A DNA stretch of 64,000 nt from Sphingopyxis sp. H053 (GTDB lineage Bacteria > Pseudomonadota > Alphaproteobacteria > Sphingomonadales > Sphingomonadaceae). The notes below the pieces were generated by a model. That model was not told the DNA's origin. It searched no databases and worked only from the letters and a program-made list of their open reading frames with translations. Below, in pieces: positions 17,045 through 25,053 of this stretch (within the stretch, counting starts at the first letter, position 1; each line of letters opens with the position of its first letter). The DNA lies in the NCBI RefSeq assembly GCF_001468225.1, contig NZ_LNRU01000007.1, positions 1 through 64,000 on the forward strand, in the 5' to 3' direction. A program made the translations under genes and the position numbers.

Positions 17045-18193
17045 TTAATCCTCATGGCCTGCTTCGCCCTTGCCGATTTCCGACTTGAGCGCGAAGCTGT
17101 TGGTGATGGCGATCTGTTCGGTGCCTTTCAGTCCCGAGCGTATGATCACATTGGCGCCGGCGCGGTCGCCCAGCACGACCGGAACGACCTTAAAACCCTC
17201 TTTGGTGCGAACGAACACGACACTCTTGCCTTCGACGGTCTGGATCGCGGTCGAGGGAGCGCTGATCGATGTATCGCCGTCGGCGCCAGCGAGCGCGACC
17301 GAGGCGGTCACCGCTTCGCCGACGCGCCATTGTCCGGCGCGATTATCGAGGATCGCGATCGCGGGCACGAGCTTCGTGGCCGGATCGAGCGCGGGCGAGA
17401 CGAAGCTGATCTTGCCGGTCGCCTGGCGTCCGGGCGCGCTGACCGAAACGATAGCGCCCGGGCGGATGCGTCCTGCGTCCGCGGGCTGAAGGTTCAGCGA
17501 CAGCGAAACGCGCGACAGGTTCGCGATGCGGTAAAGCTCGGCGTCGGCGGCGACGGTCTGTCCGAGAACGACGCTGCGCGCGATCACCTGCCCCGAGATC
17601 GGTGCGGCAATCGCGATCCGGTTGAGCTGGCCGCCACCGCCGCCCGCTGCCGATACCTGTTGCTGGGCGAGCTGATAGGCGATCCGCGCCTCGGTCGCGG
17701 CGGTTCGCGCCGCAATGACATCCTGCTCGGGCGACACGCGCTGCGCGAACAGCCGTTCCTCGCGGGCGAGATGGGAGTTGGCGAGCGCGAGACGCGCGCG
17801 CGTGGCCTGCACCTCGCCCTGGAGCTGCGCGGCCTCGCGGCTTTCGATGATCGCGAGCGTCTGTCCCCGGCCGATGGTCTGCCCGAGATTGCGATTGAGG
17901 GCGACGACGCGCCCGCCGATCGCGGCCGACACGGCCTGGGTTGCTTGCGGATCGCCTTCGATCGTCGCCGGCAATTGCAGGGCGCCGGCGCTGCCGACCG
18001 TCGGGCGACCGAGGGCGATCCCGGCGATCTTGACCTGTTCGTTCGTGAGCGCGATTTTTCCTTCGTCGGCATGGCCGGCCTCTTCCTCGCCATGCTCGTC
18101 GGCGGGCTTGGCGCTCTCGCCGCCGCCGCACGCCGCGAGGAGGAATGGCAGTGTCGCGGCGAGCAGCAGCTTTCGGCTGATGTTGATGGTCAT
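17045..18193 (-). CDS. czcB: Periplasmic membrane-fusion protein CzcB
   Basis: Adaptor joining the CzcA pump to the CzcC channel, 382 residues. It begins with a lipoprotein signal whose lipobox is LAAC with Cys22, so it is probably anchored in the inner membrane. Then come an acidic/His linker (DEHGEEEAGHADEG), a barrel-sandwich/lipoyl half (GRVVALNRNLGQTIGRGQTL), a helical hairpin and beta-barrel domain. The CAT at 18191-18193 was chosen as start because it yields this signal; the longer frame adds an unlikely Pro/Arg-rich tail. Four bases separate it from czcC. Confidence 0.93.
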   Translation of the reverse strand: MTINISRKLLLAATLPFLLAACGGGESAKPADEHGEEEAGHADEGKIALTNEQVKIAGIALGRPTVGSAGALQLPATIEGDPQATQAVSAAIGGRVVALNRNLGQTIGRGQTLAIIESREAAQLQGEVQATRARLALANSHLAREERLFAQRVSPEQDVIAARTAATEARIAYQLAQQQVSAAGGGGGQLNRIAIAAPISGQVIARSVVLGQTVAADAELYRIANLSRVSLSLNLQPADAGRIRPGAIVSVSAPGRQATGKISFVSPALDPATKLVPAIAILDNRAGQWRVGEAVTASVALAGADGDTSISAPSTAIQTVEGKSVVFVRTKEGFKVVPVVLGDRAGANVIIRSGLKGTEQIAITNSFALKSEIGKGEAGHED

Positions 18194-18197
18194 GGCG

Positions 18198-19469
18198 TCA
18201 ATTTCCTTCGAGGGGCGCGGGAGCCGTGAGGCGTTCCAACCGGGCCTTGGCAAGTTGATAGGAGGCGAGCGCTTCGATCGACGCGACCCGCATCTCGGTC
18301 AGCGTCCGTTCGGCATCGAGCAGGTCGAGCTGCCCGAATTTGCCCTCGCGGTAGCCGATGCGCGCGATCCGGGCCGCTTCCATCGCTGCCGAGAGGGCGG
18401 GGCCGCTCGCGACCCGCGCCGCCGCTGCCGCATTGGCGGCCTCCACCTCGGCATCGCTGATCGCCTGCTCGACGTCGAGCGCTGTGACACGGCGCTGCGC
18501 GTCGGCGCGCCGCCGCTCGGCATTCGCCTGATCGACCGCCGCGCGTCCGTTGTTGAACAGCGGCAGCGGCACCGAGACGCTGAACACCGCCGCCACGTCG
18601 TTGGTCGCCTCGAGCCGGCGAACCCCCGGCCCAACCGTGACGTCGGGCACGCGCTGCGAGCGTGCCAGCTGGACGCCGGCATCGGCTGCCCGGAGATCGG
18701 CGTCGGACGCCGCCAACGCGAGCGTGCCCGACGCCGAAACAGGGCGGGGTGGGCCCGTCGTTCCGTTTCCGGGTCCGCCGAGCACCGCTATGTCGAGCGG
18801 GCCGGCGACCGGACGTCCGACGCGCCGCGCGAGGTTGGCACGGGCGGCATCGGCGAGGCGCCGCGCCTTGTCGGCTTCGGCTTCCGCGGTCAGGCGCGCG
18901 ACTTCGGCGCGCTCCTGTTCGAGCGGCGATGCGCGCCCTGCCTGCACCCGGATTGTCGCGGCACGCGCGGTGTCGCCCGCGATACGATACTGGTCCTCGG
19001 CAATCGCGACCCGCACTTCGGCCGCGGAGGCCTGGATATAGAGTTCGGTCACTTGCAGCCTTATGTCCGCCCGGGCGATCGCTTGGGCGATTTGCGCGCG
19101 GTGCGTCGCTGCATCGGCAACCGCGACGCGCGCTTGCCGCTTGCCGCCGAGTTCGAGCGGGATCGCGACGCTTGCCGTCACGTCGGCGCCATTGATGCCA
19201 TTATAGGGCCCGGTGCCGACGAAATTCTCGACTTCGACCGAAAGCGCGGGATTGGGCCGGAGCCCCGCCGCGCGGCGCGCGGCGTTCGCGGCATCGACGT
19301 CCGCCGCCGCGGCTTCGGCCGCGGGCGCGCTGCCGCCCGCGAGCGCGACGGCCTCGCCGAGCGTCAGAAGCGGACCCGATATCTGGCGGCTTTCGGTGCC
19401 GGCCTCCTGTGCGTGCGCGATTGCGACGCACGATGTGGCTGCCACCAGGGCAGCAACGAACCTGAACAT
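18198..19469 (-). CDS. czcC: Outer-membrane efflux channel CzcC (TolC family)
   Basis: Outer-membrane component of the tripartite CzcCBA pump, 423 residues. The signal peptide MFRFVAALVAATSCVAIAHA decides the start at 19469. Two Ala-rich OEP repeats follow, containing long helices (for example QIAQAIARADIRLQVTELYI and EARIAIGYREGKFGQLDLLDA-like segment near the end), as usual for the CzcC/CusC family. It is followed by czcB after four bases and preceded by the small His-rich gene 57 bases upstream. Confidence 0.93.
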   Translation of the reverse strand: MFRFVAALVAATSCVAIAHAQEAGTESRQISGPLLTLGEAVALAGGSAPAAEAAAADVDAANAARRAAGLRPNPALSVEVENFVGTGPYNGINGADVTASVAIPLELGGKRQARVAVADAATHRAQIAQAIARADIRLQVTELYIQASAAEVRVAIAEDQYRIAGDTARAATIRVQAGRASPLEQERAEVARLTAEAEADKARRLADAARANLARRVGRPVAGPLDIAVLGGPGNGTTGPPRPVSASGTLALAASDADLRAADAGVQLARSQRVPDVTVGPGVRRLEATNDVAAVFSVSVPLPLFNNGRAAVDQANAERRRADAQRRVTALDVEQAISDAEVEAANAAAAARVASGPALSAAMEAARIARIGYREGKFGQLDLLDAERTLTEMRVASIEALASYQLAKARLERLTAPAPLEGN

Positions 19470-19526
19470 AAAGATTCCATCCTCGGTTGATCGGAGAGAT
19501 CGCCGCATAAAAAGCGGCGAGCGTGC

Positions 19527-19853
19527 TCAGATCGCGAGGAGCGGCGGATCGAGTAGCGGGGGCAGGACGCGTGAAGCGAGCTGGGTCACGGGCGCGGCAA
19601 AAAGCGGCGCGCGGGCTGGCTGCGCTGGGGTGTCGGTCGACGTGGCCTTGAGGTCCGGCGCGACAGGGCAATGATGATGCCCGCCATGCACGGGCGTCGA
19701 TGCGGGATTCGGCCTGTCCTGTTCGCCGTCGCCGGCCGACAGGTGAAAGGCGGTTTCGGTTGCCGTGAAATGTGCCGACGCCGGTTCGGCGACGTGCATG
19801 CTGCAAAGCAGCACCCCGATGATCATCAGCAGTCGCATGAACGCATTCGGCAT
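19527..19853 (-). CDS. Small exported His-containing protein of the czc operon
   Basis: Product of 108 residues with an N-terminal hydrophobic signal (MRLLMIIGVLLCSMHVAEPASA) and a short polar body containing GGHHHC, which could bind metal, then a Pro/Ala-rich C-terminus. No named family is recognised. Similar small His-bearing proteins commonly precede czcC in sphingomonad metal clusters; a periplasmic metal-handling role is inference. It lies 13 bases after the DUF3703 gene and 57 bases before czcC on the same strand, so it belongs to the operon. The real start could also be the internal Met at 19838. Confidence 0.65.
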   Translation of the reverse strand: MPNAFMRLLMIIGVLLCSMHVAEPASAHFTATETAFHLSAGDGEQDRPNPASTPVHGGHHHCPVAPDLKATSTDTPAQPARAPLFAAPVTQLASRVLPPLLDPPLLAI

Positions 19854-19866
19854 GGCCGTTCCCTTA

Positions 19867-20241
19867 TCAGCGCGAAACCGGTTTGTCGTGTGGCGAAATC
19901 ATCTTGGCGAGATCGGGCGGCACCGGCATTGGACGGAAGGCGCTGATCCGTGCGCGGCCGGTGTTGCCGACGGGCAGCCTTCCGGTTAGCGATCCCAGCG
20001 GAACTAGGGCGAGCCGCAGCAGCTGGCCGGCCGCCTCGCGGCAGTCGCGAAGGGCAATCGCAAAACCGAGCATGTGCCAGTGCGCAGACAGGTGAAGCGC
20101 GAGGAAGGGCTGCGCGACGATGTGCGCGCGTCCGATGGCGTTCCAGGCGGTGGGATGGTCGCCGTCGCGGTGCGCGGCACGATATTGCGCCATCTCGGCC
20201 GCGATCAGGGCGGCCGCGTCCCGACGGTTCAACATGCTCAT
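19867..20241 (-). CDS. DUF3703 family protein, first gene of the czc operon
   Basis: Soluble 124-residue protein. The segment RAHIVAQPFLALHLSAHWHMLGFAIALRDCREAAGQLLRL, with several His residues, is the DUF3703 core; such genes often sit beside heavy-metal efflux operons but have no assigned reaction. The start at 20241 is favoured over the Met two codons later because AAGGGA lies at good spacing upstream. Transcription should begin at the MerR-type promoter 30-60 bases upstream, making this the first gene of DUF3703-small protein-czcCBA-czcD. Confidence 0.8.
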   Translation of the reverse strand: MSMLNRRDAAALIAAEMAQYRAAHRDGDHPTAWNAIGRAHIVAQPFLALHLSAHWHMLGFAIALRDCREAAGQLLRLALVPLGSLTGRLPVGNTGRARISAFRPMPVPPDLAKMISPHDKPVSR

Positions 20242-20270
20242 GCGACTATCCCTTCGCTCGATTCGCTGCC

Positions 20271-20301
20271 CTTATGCACCCTGTAGCTACTACAGGGTCA
20301 A
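20271..20301 (-). promoter_or_regulatory. MerR-type operator/promoter of the czc operon
   Basis: On the minus strand a -35 TTGACC (20301-20296) and -10 CATAAG (20276-20271) are separated by 19 bases, the over-long spacing that requires a MerR-family activator. The spacer holds a perfect inverted repeat, ACCCTGTAG and CTACAGGGT around CTA (20278-20298), very close to operators of ZntR/CadR/PbrR-type regulators. It points to the DUF3703 gene, 30 bases away. No merR-like gene is present in the window. Confidence 0.8.
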
Positions 20302-20397
20302 GCCTGCCGATCGATCGACACGGCGCCACGCATTTTCGGATTGGCGCCATGCTACCGACTTGTCGCGACCGTGATGTTGAAGCGCGGCGGGTGCCGG

Positions 20398-21336
20398 TCA
20401 CGCGGGGTTGAAGGGCTCCAGCATGCCGAACCATGCGACGAGCGCGAGGATTGCGAGACCCGCCAGGGCTTCGAGGACCAGGCTGCGGCGCATCGCGCGC
20501 GCGGCGCTGGCAGGATCGGTATCGGGTTCGTCGCATGCGCGCCCGAGCGCGGGGGTGAGGCGCCAGCGGTTGGCGGCGGCGAGCGCCAGCATCGCGGCGA
20601 ACAGGAGGAGCTTTATCGCGAGAAGCTGACCATAGGGCGAGGCGATCGACCGCCCGATATTCGCGGCCCCGACGATCATCTGGCCGTTCACCAGTCCGGT
20701 CGCCGCGATCAGGAGCACGCACAATGTCCCCACCGGCGCGAACCGGTCGAGGCTTCGGGCCGTCATCGCGAGACGGCCTTTTGCGGCCGGTTCGCCCGGA
20801 CGGAGCATCAGGAGGAAGCCGGCAATCGCGCCCAGCCAGATCGCGGCGGCAATCATATGGAGGGCGTCGCTTGCCCGGTGAATCCATCCGGCGGTGCCTT
20901 CGCTCGCGCCGGCATGGCCCGACCAGACCAGCGTCGCCAGCGCGACGGCTCCGGCGACGGCGACGATCATTGTCGCCGCGACCGGGTTGCGGGCGATACG
21001 GAAAGCGGCGACCGCGGTGACAAGCAGGGCTGCCATGCGCACGAGCCAGGCGACGCCGACATCGGTCTCGTCCACGAGCGCGACGACCATTGCCGGGTCG
21101 ATGGCGAAGATCCCGACCCCCTGCATGCTGGCGGTCAGGACCGCCATGCCCATGAGCGAAAGGAACAGCGCCGCGGCGCAGAGCCACGGCAGCGGCCGGG
21201 AGAGGATCGATCCCAGTTCGGGATCCCGTCGCTCGCCAGGCTCCAGCGCATGGAGCGGGAAAGCGGCGAGTCCCGTGATGAGCATCAGGACAGCGAACAG
21301 CGCGAACCGGATACCCATCAGCAGGAGATCGGCCAC
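20398..21336 (-). CDS. copD: Copper resistance membrane protein CopD
   Basis: Polytopic inner-membrane protein of 312 residues with about eight hydrophobic helices, including GTAGWIHRASDALHMIAAAIWLGAIAGFLL, where the His residues of the WxHxxSDxxHxxAxxxWxG pattern mark the CopD family. It is thought to move copper across the inner membrane together with CopC. The GTG start at 21336 is four bases after the copC stop, so the two form one unit. The frame ends 100 bases before the czc promoter. Confidence 0.92.
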   Translation of the reverse strand: MADLLLMGIRFALFAVLMLITGLAAFPLHALEPGERRDPELGSILSRPLPWLCAAALFLSLMGMAVLTASMQGVGIFAIDPAMVVALVDETDVGVAWLVRMAALLVTAVAAFRIARNPVAATMIVAVAGAVALATLVWSGHAGASEGTAGWIHRASDALHMIAAAIWLGAIAGFLLMLRPGEPAAKGRLAMTARSLDRFAPVGTLCVLLIAATGLVNGQMIVGAANIGRSIASPYGQLLAIKLLLFAAMLALAAANRWRLTPALGRACDEPDTDPASAARAMRRSLVLEALAGLAILALVAWFGMLEPFNPA

Positions 21337-21340
21337 GGCC

Positions 21341-21721
21341 TTATTTCACCGTGAAGCTGAATTCGCTTCCCATGCGGTGCGTATCGGCGCCCGCTGCCGA
21401 CCATGTGACCTTGTAGGTGCCGGGGACGAGCGCGCGCTTGGCGGTGAGCGTCAGCGACTTGCCGTCCTTGCCCATCGTCGACGTCGCGGGAATCTTCATC
21501 GGCGCGTGATTGGCCATGCCCGGCATGCCGGTCATCACCAGCTCGGCTTTCACGGTCGAGGCGATCAGCTTTTCGTTGAAGCGCAGGTTGACCGAGGTCA
21601 CCTTCGAGGCGGTCGCATTCGCGGCCGGGGTCGAGCCCACCAGCTTGGTATGCGCGCCCGCCGCGACGGGCGTCAGAAGCAGCGCGAGGGCGGCGGTTGC
21701 AGCGGGGAGAAATGACTTCAT
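21341..21721 (-). CDS. copC: Periplasmic copper-binding protein CopC
   Basis: Small periplasmic copper carrier of 126 residues. A signal peptide ends at VAAGAHTKL, so the mature protein begins with His, the copper(II) ligand of CopC/YobA proteins. The beta-sandwich body contains NLRFNEKL, the Met-rich TGMPGMANHAPM and the closing GTYKVTWSAAGADTHRMGSEFSF, all standard. The start at 21721 is fixed by the signal peptide; the much longer open frame upstream is not coding. Transcribed leftward with copD from a promoter-like motif at 21756-21783. Confidence 0.93.
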   Translation of the reverse strand: MKSFLPAATAALALLLTPVAAGAHTKLVGSTPAANATASKVTSVNLRFNEKLIASTVKAELVMTGMPGMANHAPMKIPATSTMGKDGKSLTLTAKRALVPGTYKVTWSAAGADTHRMGSEFSFTVK

Positions 21722-21755
21722 TATAAAAACCTCCAAATCCGGGTCTGTCCTGCTA

Positions 21756-21783
21756 AATACGCAAGGCGGCGGCACAGCCCTCG
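21756..21783 (-). promoter_or_regulatory. Putative ECF-sigma promoter of copCD
   Basis: Minus-strand CGAGGGC (21783-21777), 13 bases, then TGCGTATT (21763-21756), 35 bases before copC. It matches the two plus-strand motifs upstream of the Y gene and copA in both half-sites (YGAGGGS and YGCGTATK) and has the same 13-base spacer. It is the weakest match of the three. Confidence 0.5.
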
Positions 21784-21814
21784 GAATTTCGACAAGACTT
21801 TGTTGGACTATTTC

Positions 21815-21842
21815 TGAGGGGTGATGCGATCGTCCGCGTATG
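21815..21842 (+). promoter_or_regulatory. Putative ECF-sigma promoter of the Y-X-H operon
   Basis: TGAGGGG (21815-21821), 13 bases, then CGCGTATG (21835-21842), 30 bases before the Y start. It is identical in both half-sites and in spacing to the motif in front of copA. Placement before the sigma-factor operon itself suggests autoregulation. Confidence 0.6.
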
Positions 21843-21871
21843 CTGTTTGGAAGGACTGGCGGGAAAGGCCG

Positions 21872-22135
21872 ATGGACGAACTCCGGATTTTGAATGAAGC
21901 GCCCGTCCCGGCGGCGCTCGAAACGCTCGACGAGCGTGTGCTGTCCGCGCTCGCGGGTCGGCAGCGCGAGGCGTCGGCGGTGCGGCGCATGATGGCGATT
22001 GCCGCTTTCGTTTCGCTGGGTGGTGGCTTCGTTGTCGGCAGCGCCGTCGTTCCGCCCGCCGTTGCCGCGAGCCCGATCACGCCGCTCATTCCGGCCAGTC
22101 CGCTGGCGCCCTCGACCTTGCTGGATTCGCGTTGA
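21872..22135 (+). CDS. CnrY-like small membrane anti-sigma protein
   Basis: Product of 87 residues with a charged cytoplasmic N-terminal helix region (MDELRILNEAPVPAALETLDERVL), one transmembrane segment (about 41-63) and a short Pro/Ala-rich periplasmic tail. Size, topology and position in front of a metal sensor and an ECF sigma factor match the CnrY/NccY anti-sigma proteins, although sequence identity alone would not prove this. The ATG at 21872 (with GGAAAGG upstream) was chosen over an upstream Met because the putative promoter lies between them. Its stop overlaps the next start (TGATG). Confidence 0.6.
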   Translation: MDELRILNEAPVPAALETLDERVLSALAGRQREASAVRRMMAIAAFVSLGGGFVVGSAVVPPAVAASPITPLIPASPLAPSTLLDSR

Positions 22136-22575
22136 TGACGTCGTCGCGCCGTTTGCTGCTCTTCGGTCTGGTCGCGTTCGTCGCAGCACTCGCTGGCGTG
22201 CTCGCCGGACGCCTCGTCGTCGAGGCGCCGCGTGCCAGCGAAACCGAACTTCACGCGCTTCTCCATCGCGAGTTGAAGCTTTCGCCCGCGCAGCAGGTGA
22301 AGCTCGACAAGATCGAGGCGAAATTCGCGACCCGGCGCGATGCGCTCGAACTCGACATGCGCGCCGCCAATATCCGGCTCGCGCAGGCGATCGAGGCCGA
22401 ACATGGCTATGGGCCCCGCGTTACCGAGGCGATCGACGAGACCCACCGGGTGATGGGGGAGCTGCAGAAGGAAACGCTCCAGCATCTGTTTGCGATGCGT
22501 GTCGTTCTCGACCGCGATCAGGCCGCGATGTTCGACAAGAGCGTGGTCCGGGCGCTGACCGCCGATGCGCGGTGA
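22135..22575 (+). CDS. CnrX-like periplasmic metal sensor
   Basis: Membrane-anchored periplasmic sensor of 146 residues: an N-terminal transmembrane segment (residues 7-27), then a four-helix body of the CnrX/Spy type. His40, His44, Glu61, His117 and Met121 are present, which are the counterparts, at a constant offset of two, of the five metal ligands recalled for Cupriavidus CnrX (His42, His46, Glu63, His119, Met123). This supports a nickel/cobalt/copper-type sensing site. It is expected to relay metal binding to the anti-sigma protein. Start ATG overlaps the Y stop; its own stop overlaps the GTG of the sigma gene. Confidence 0.8.
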   Translation: MTSSRRLLLFGLVAFVAALAGVLAGRLVVEAPRASETELHALLHRELKLSPAQQVKLDKIEAKFATRRDALELDMRAANIRLAQAIEAEHGYGPRVTEAIDETHRVMGELQKETLQHLFAMRVVLDRDQAAMFDKSVVRALTADAR

Positions 22576-23156
22576 GTCTCGATCTTTCGCAATGTAGCGA
22601 CCGCGAGCTCGCCGCACTTGCCCGCGCCGGGCAGCAACAAGTCTATCGGGAATTGCTGCGGCGCTACAAGGCGCCCGTCTTTCGCCTGATCCAAAGCAAT
22701 ATCGGCGATCCCGACGAGGCGATGGACCTGACGCAGGAAACCTTCGTCGCCGGGTTTGGGGCGATCGGCCGCTATGATGCCGACCGGCCGTTCCGGATAT
22801 GGATCGCCCGGATCGCGCTCAACAAGTGCCGCGACTGGGCGCGCCGCCGCACGGTGCGTTCCTTCTTCGCGCGGGCGCTGCCGCTCGAAAGCGCCCACGA
22901 TGTCGCGAGCGACGGCCCGGCGCCCGATGCCGAGGCGGCCGATCGCGCCGAACTCGCCCGCGTCCGCGCCGCCATGGCCCGCCTGCCGTCGAATCTGCGC
23001 GAGGTTCTCGTGCTTCGCGGCGTCGAGGATCTCACGCAGGCCGAAACCGCCGAGCTCCTTCAGACGAGCGAAAAGACGGTCGAAATGCGGCTCTATCGCG
23101 CGCGCGCGAAATTGAAGACGCTGCTCGGCGAACCGGCCTCGCGCATGCCGGGCTGA
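22572..23156 (+). CDS. ECF RNA polymerase sigma factor, CnrH-like
   Basis: Sigma-70 family factor of 194 residues. Region 2 is visible as MDLTQETFVAGFGAIGRYD followed by PFRIWIARIALNKCRDWARR, and region 4 as LPSNLREVLVLRGVEDLTQAETAELLQTSEKTVEMRLYRARAKLK. The GTG at 22572 overlaps the sensor stop by GTGA, giving a three-gene coupled unit Y-X-H as in cnrYXH. The shared motif in front of Y, copA and copC is its most likely target. The 100-base gap to copA contains one copy. Confidence 0.9.
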   Translation: MSLDLSQCSDRELAALARAGQQQVYRELLRRYKAPVFRLIQSNIGDPDEAMDLTQETFVAGFGAIGRYDADRPFRIWIARIALNKCRDWARRRTVRSFFARALPLESAHDVASDGPAPDAEAADRAELARVRAAMARLPSNLREVLVLRGVEDLTQAETAELLQTSEKTVEMRLYRARAKLKTLLGEPASRMPG

Positions 23157-23196
23157 AATATCGCGCGGGGCGCGCTCGCTATTTTCGTCCCTCGGG

Positions 23197-23224
23197 TGAG
23201 GGGCAAGTTGGCGCGCCGCGTATG
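23197..23224 (+). promoter_or_regulatory. Putative ECF-sigma promoter of copAB
   Basis: TGAGGGG (23197-23203), 13 bases, CGCGTATG (23217-23224), ending 32 bases before copA. Both half-sites and the spacer length are the same as before the Y gene at 21815-21842, while the intervening 13 bases differ, which argues for a functional promoter rather than a duplicated stretch. Confidence 0.6.
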
Positions 23225-23256
23225 AACATTGAGACAAGGCAATATCCGGGAATTTT

Positions 23257-25053
23257 ATGCAGATAGACAGGCGTCGTTTCGTGACGGGAGCATTGGGCGG
23301 CGGGACCGTCGCCGCGCTTGCCCCCTGGTTTCCGGCTTGGGCGCAGTCGGTGTCGCCCGGCATCGTCGCGCCGCTGCCGACGGTATCGGGCAATGACATC
23401 ACCCTGCGCATCGCGCGCCAGACGATGCGGGTCGACGGCAAGCTCAGCCGCGCGATCGGGATCAACGGCACCGTGCCCGCGCCGCTCGTGCGCCTGAAGG
23501 AAGGCCAGACGGCCCGGCTCACCGTCATCAACGACCTCGATGAGGACAGCTCGATCCATTGGCACGGGCTGATCCTGCCGTTCCATATGGACGGCGTGCC
23601 CGGCGTCAGCTTCCCCGGGATCAAGCCGCGATCGCGCTTCGTCTACGAGTTTCCCGTCGTCCAGTCGGGGACCTATTGGTATCACAGCCATTCGGGGCTT
23701 CAGGAACAGCTTGGTCATTACGGCCCGATCGTCATCGATCCCGCCGGCGCCGATCCGATCGGTTATGATCGCGAGCATGTCGTCGTCCTCTCGGATCATA
23801 GCCAATTGTCGCCCGAGGCGATCTTCCGAAAGCTCAAGGTCAACCCGGGCCATTTCAACATGCAGCGCCAGACGCTGTCCGGGCTGCTCGCCGGCAAGGA
23901 CCAGTCGCTGAAGGAACGTGTCGAGTGGGGCGCGATGCGGATGGATCCGACCGATGTCGCGGACGTCAGCGGATCGACCTATAGCTTCCTCGTCAACGGG
24001 CATGGCCCGCGCGACAATTGGACCGCGCTGTTCCACCCCGGCGAGCGTGTGCGGCTGCGGATCGTCAACGCCTCAGCGATGACGATCTTCAATGTCCGCA
24101 TCCCGGGTCTCAGGATGACCGTCGTCCAGGCCGACGGGCTCAACGTCGTGCCGACCGAGATCGACGAATTCCAGATCGCGGTTGCCGAAACCTATGACGT
24201 CATCGTCACGCCGGTCGAGGACCGCGCCTATACGCTGGTGGCCGAGGCGAACGACCGTTCGGGCATGGGTCGCGCGACGCTCGCGCCGCGCGCCGGCATG
24301 GCGGCCGAGGTGCCGCCGCTCCGCGAACGCCCTCTGGCGACGATGAAGGATATGGGGATGGGCGCGATGGCGGCGGGCGGCGGCGACGCGGCGTGCGCGC
24401 CCGAACATGCCGCGATGGGCCATTGCACGCCTGCGCCCGCCGAGGATCATAGCGCCCACGGCGCGGCGGGCGGGGCAGCTGGCGGCGCGGCCATGCAGCA
24501 CAGCATGCGCGACTTCAGCGTCGCGCCGCAGGTCAAGCGCGACCCGAGCGTCCAGACGATCTCGCCGATGCCCACCGACCGCATGGGCGAGCCGGGGCAG
24601 GGGCTCGAGGATGTCGGGCACAAAGTGCTGACCTATCACGACCTTGTCGCGCTCGAACGCAATCCCGACGTGCGCGCCGCCTCGCGCTCGCTCGACATCC
24701 ACCTCACCGGCAACATGGAACGCTTCATGTGGTCGTTCGACGGCGTGAAGATGTCGGACTATCACGAACCGATCCCCTTCATCGAGGGCGAGCGGGTCCG
24801 GATCAACCTCATCAACGATTCGATGATGAGCCATCCGATCCACCTGCACGGCCACTTCTTCGAACTGGTCACGGGCAAGGGCGATCGCTCGCCGCGCAAG
24901 CATACGGTGCTCGTCCAGCCGGGCGGCACCGCGAGCTTCGATTTCACCGCCGACGCGCTCGGCGACTGGGCATTCCACTGTCACCTTCTCTATCACATGC
25001 ACGCGGGGATGATGCGCGTCGTCAGCGTCCGCCCGAAGGGAGACGCGAAATGA
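23257..25053 (+). CDS. copA: Multicopper oxidase CopA (copper resistance)
   Basis: Periplasmic multicopper oxidase of 598 residues that probably oxidises Cu(I) to the less toxic Cu(II). A Tat signal is present (RRRFVTGALGGG, residues 5-16). Copper ligands appear in the four expected blocks: HWHG at 101-104, YHSHSG with His143 and His145, HPIHLHGHFF with His526/529/531, and HCHLLYHMH with His574-Cys575-His576 for the type 1/trinuclear sites. Between cupredoxin domains 2 and 3 is a Met/His-rich insert (about 365-425, MKDMGMGAM, EDHSAHG, MQHSM), which is typical of CopA/PcoA. Its stop overlaps the copB start (ATGA). Confidence 0.96.
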   Translation: MQIDRRRFVTGALGGGTVAALAPWFPAWAQSVSPGIVAPLPTVSGNDITLRIARQTMRVDGKLSRAIGINGTVPAPLVRLKEGQTARLTVINDLDEDSSIHWHGLILPFHMDGVPGVSFPGIKPRSRFVYEFPVVQSGTYWYHSHSGLQEQLGHYGPIVIDPAGADPIGYDREHVVVLSDHSQLSPEAIFRKLKVNPGHFNMQRQTLSGLLAGKDQSLKERVEWGAMRMDPTDVADVSGSTYSFLVNGHGPRDNWTALFHPGERVRLRIVNASAMTIFNVRIPGLRMTVVQADGLNVVPTEIDEFQIAVAETYDVIVTPVEDRAYTLVAEANDRSGMGRATLAPRAGMAAEVPPLRERPLATMKDMGMGAMAAGGGDAACAPEHAAMGHCTPAPAEDHSAHGAAGGAAGGAAMQHSMRDFSVAPQVKRDPSVQTISPMPTDRMGEPGQGLEDVGHKVLTYHDLVALERNPDVRAASRSLDIHLTGNMERFMWSFDGVKMSDYHEPIPFIEGERVRINLINDSMMSHPIHLHGHFFELVTGKGDRSPRKHTVLVQPGGTASFDFTADALGDWAFHCHLLYHMHAGMMRVVSVRPKGDAK

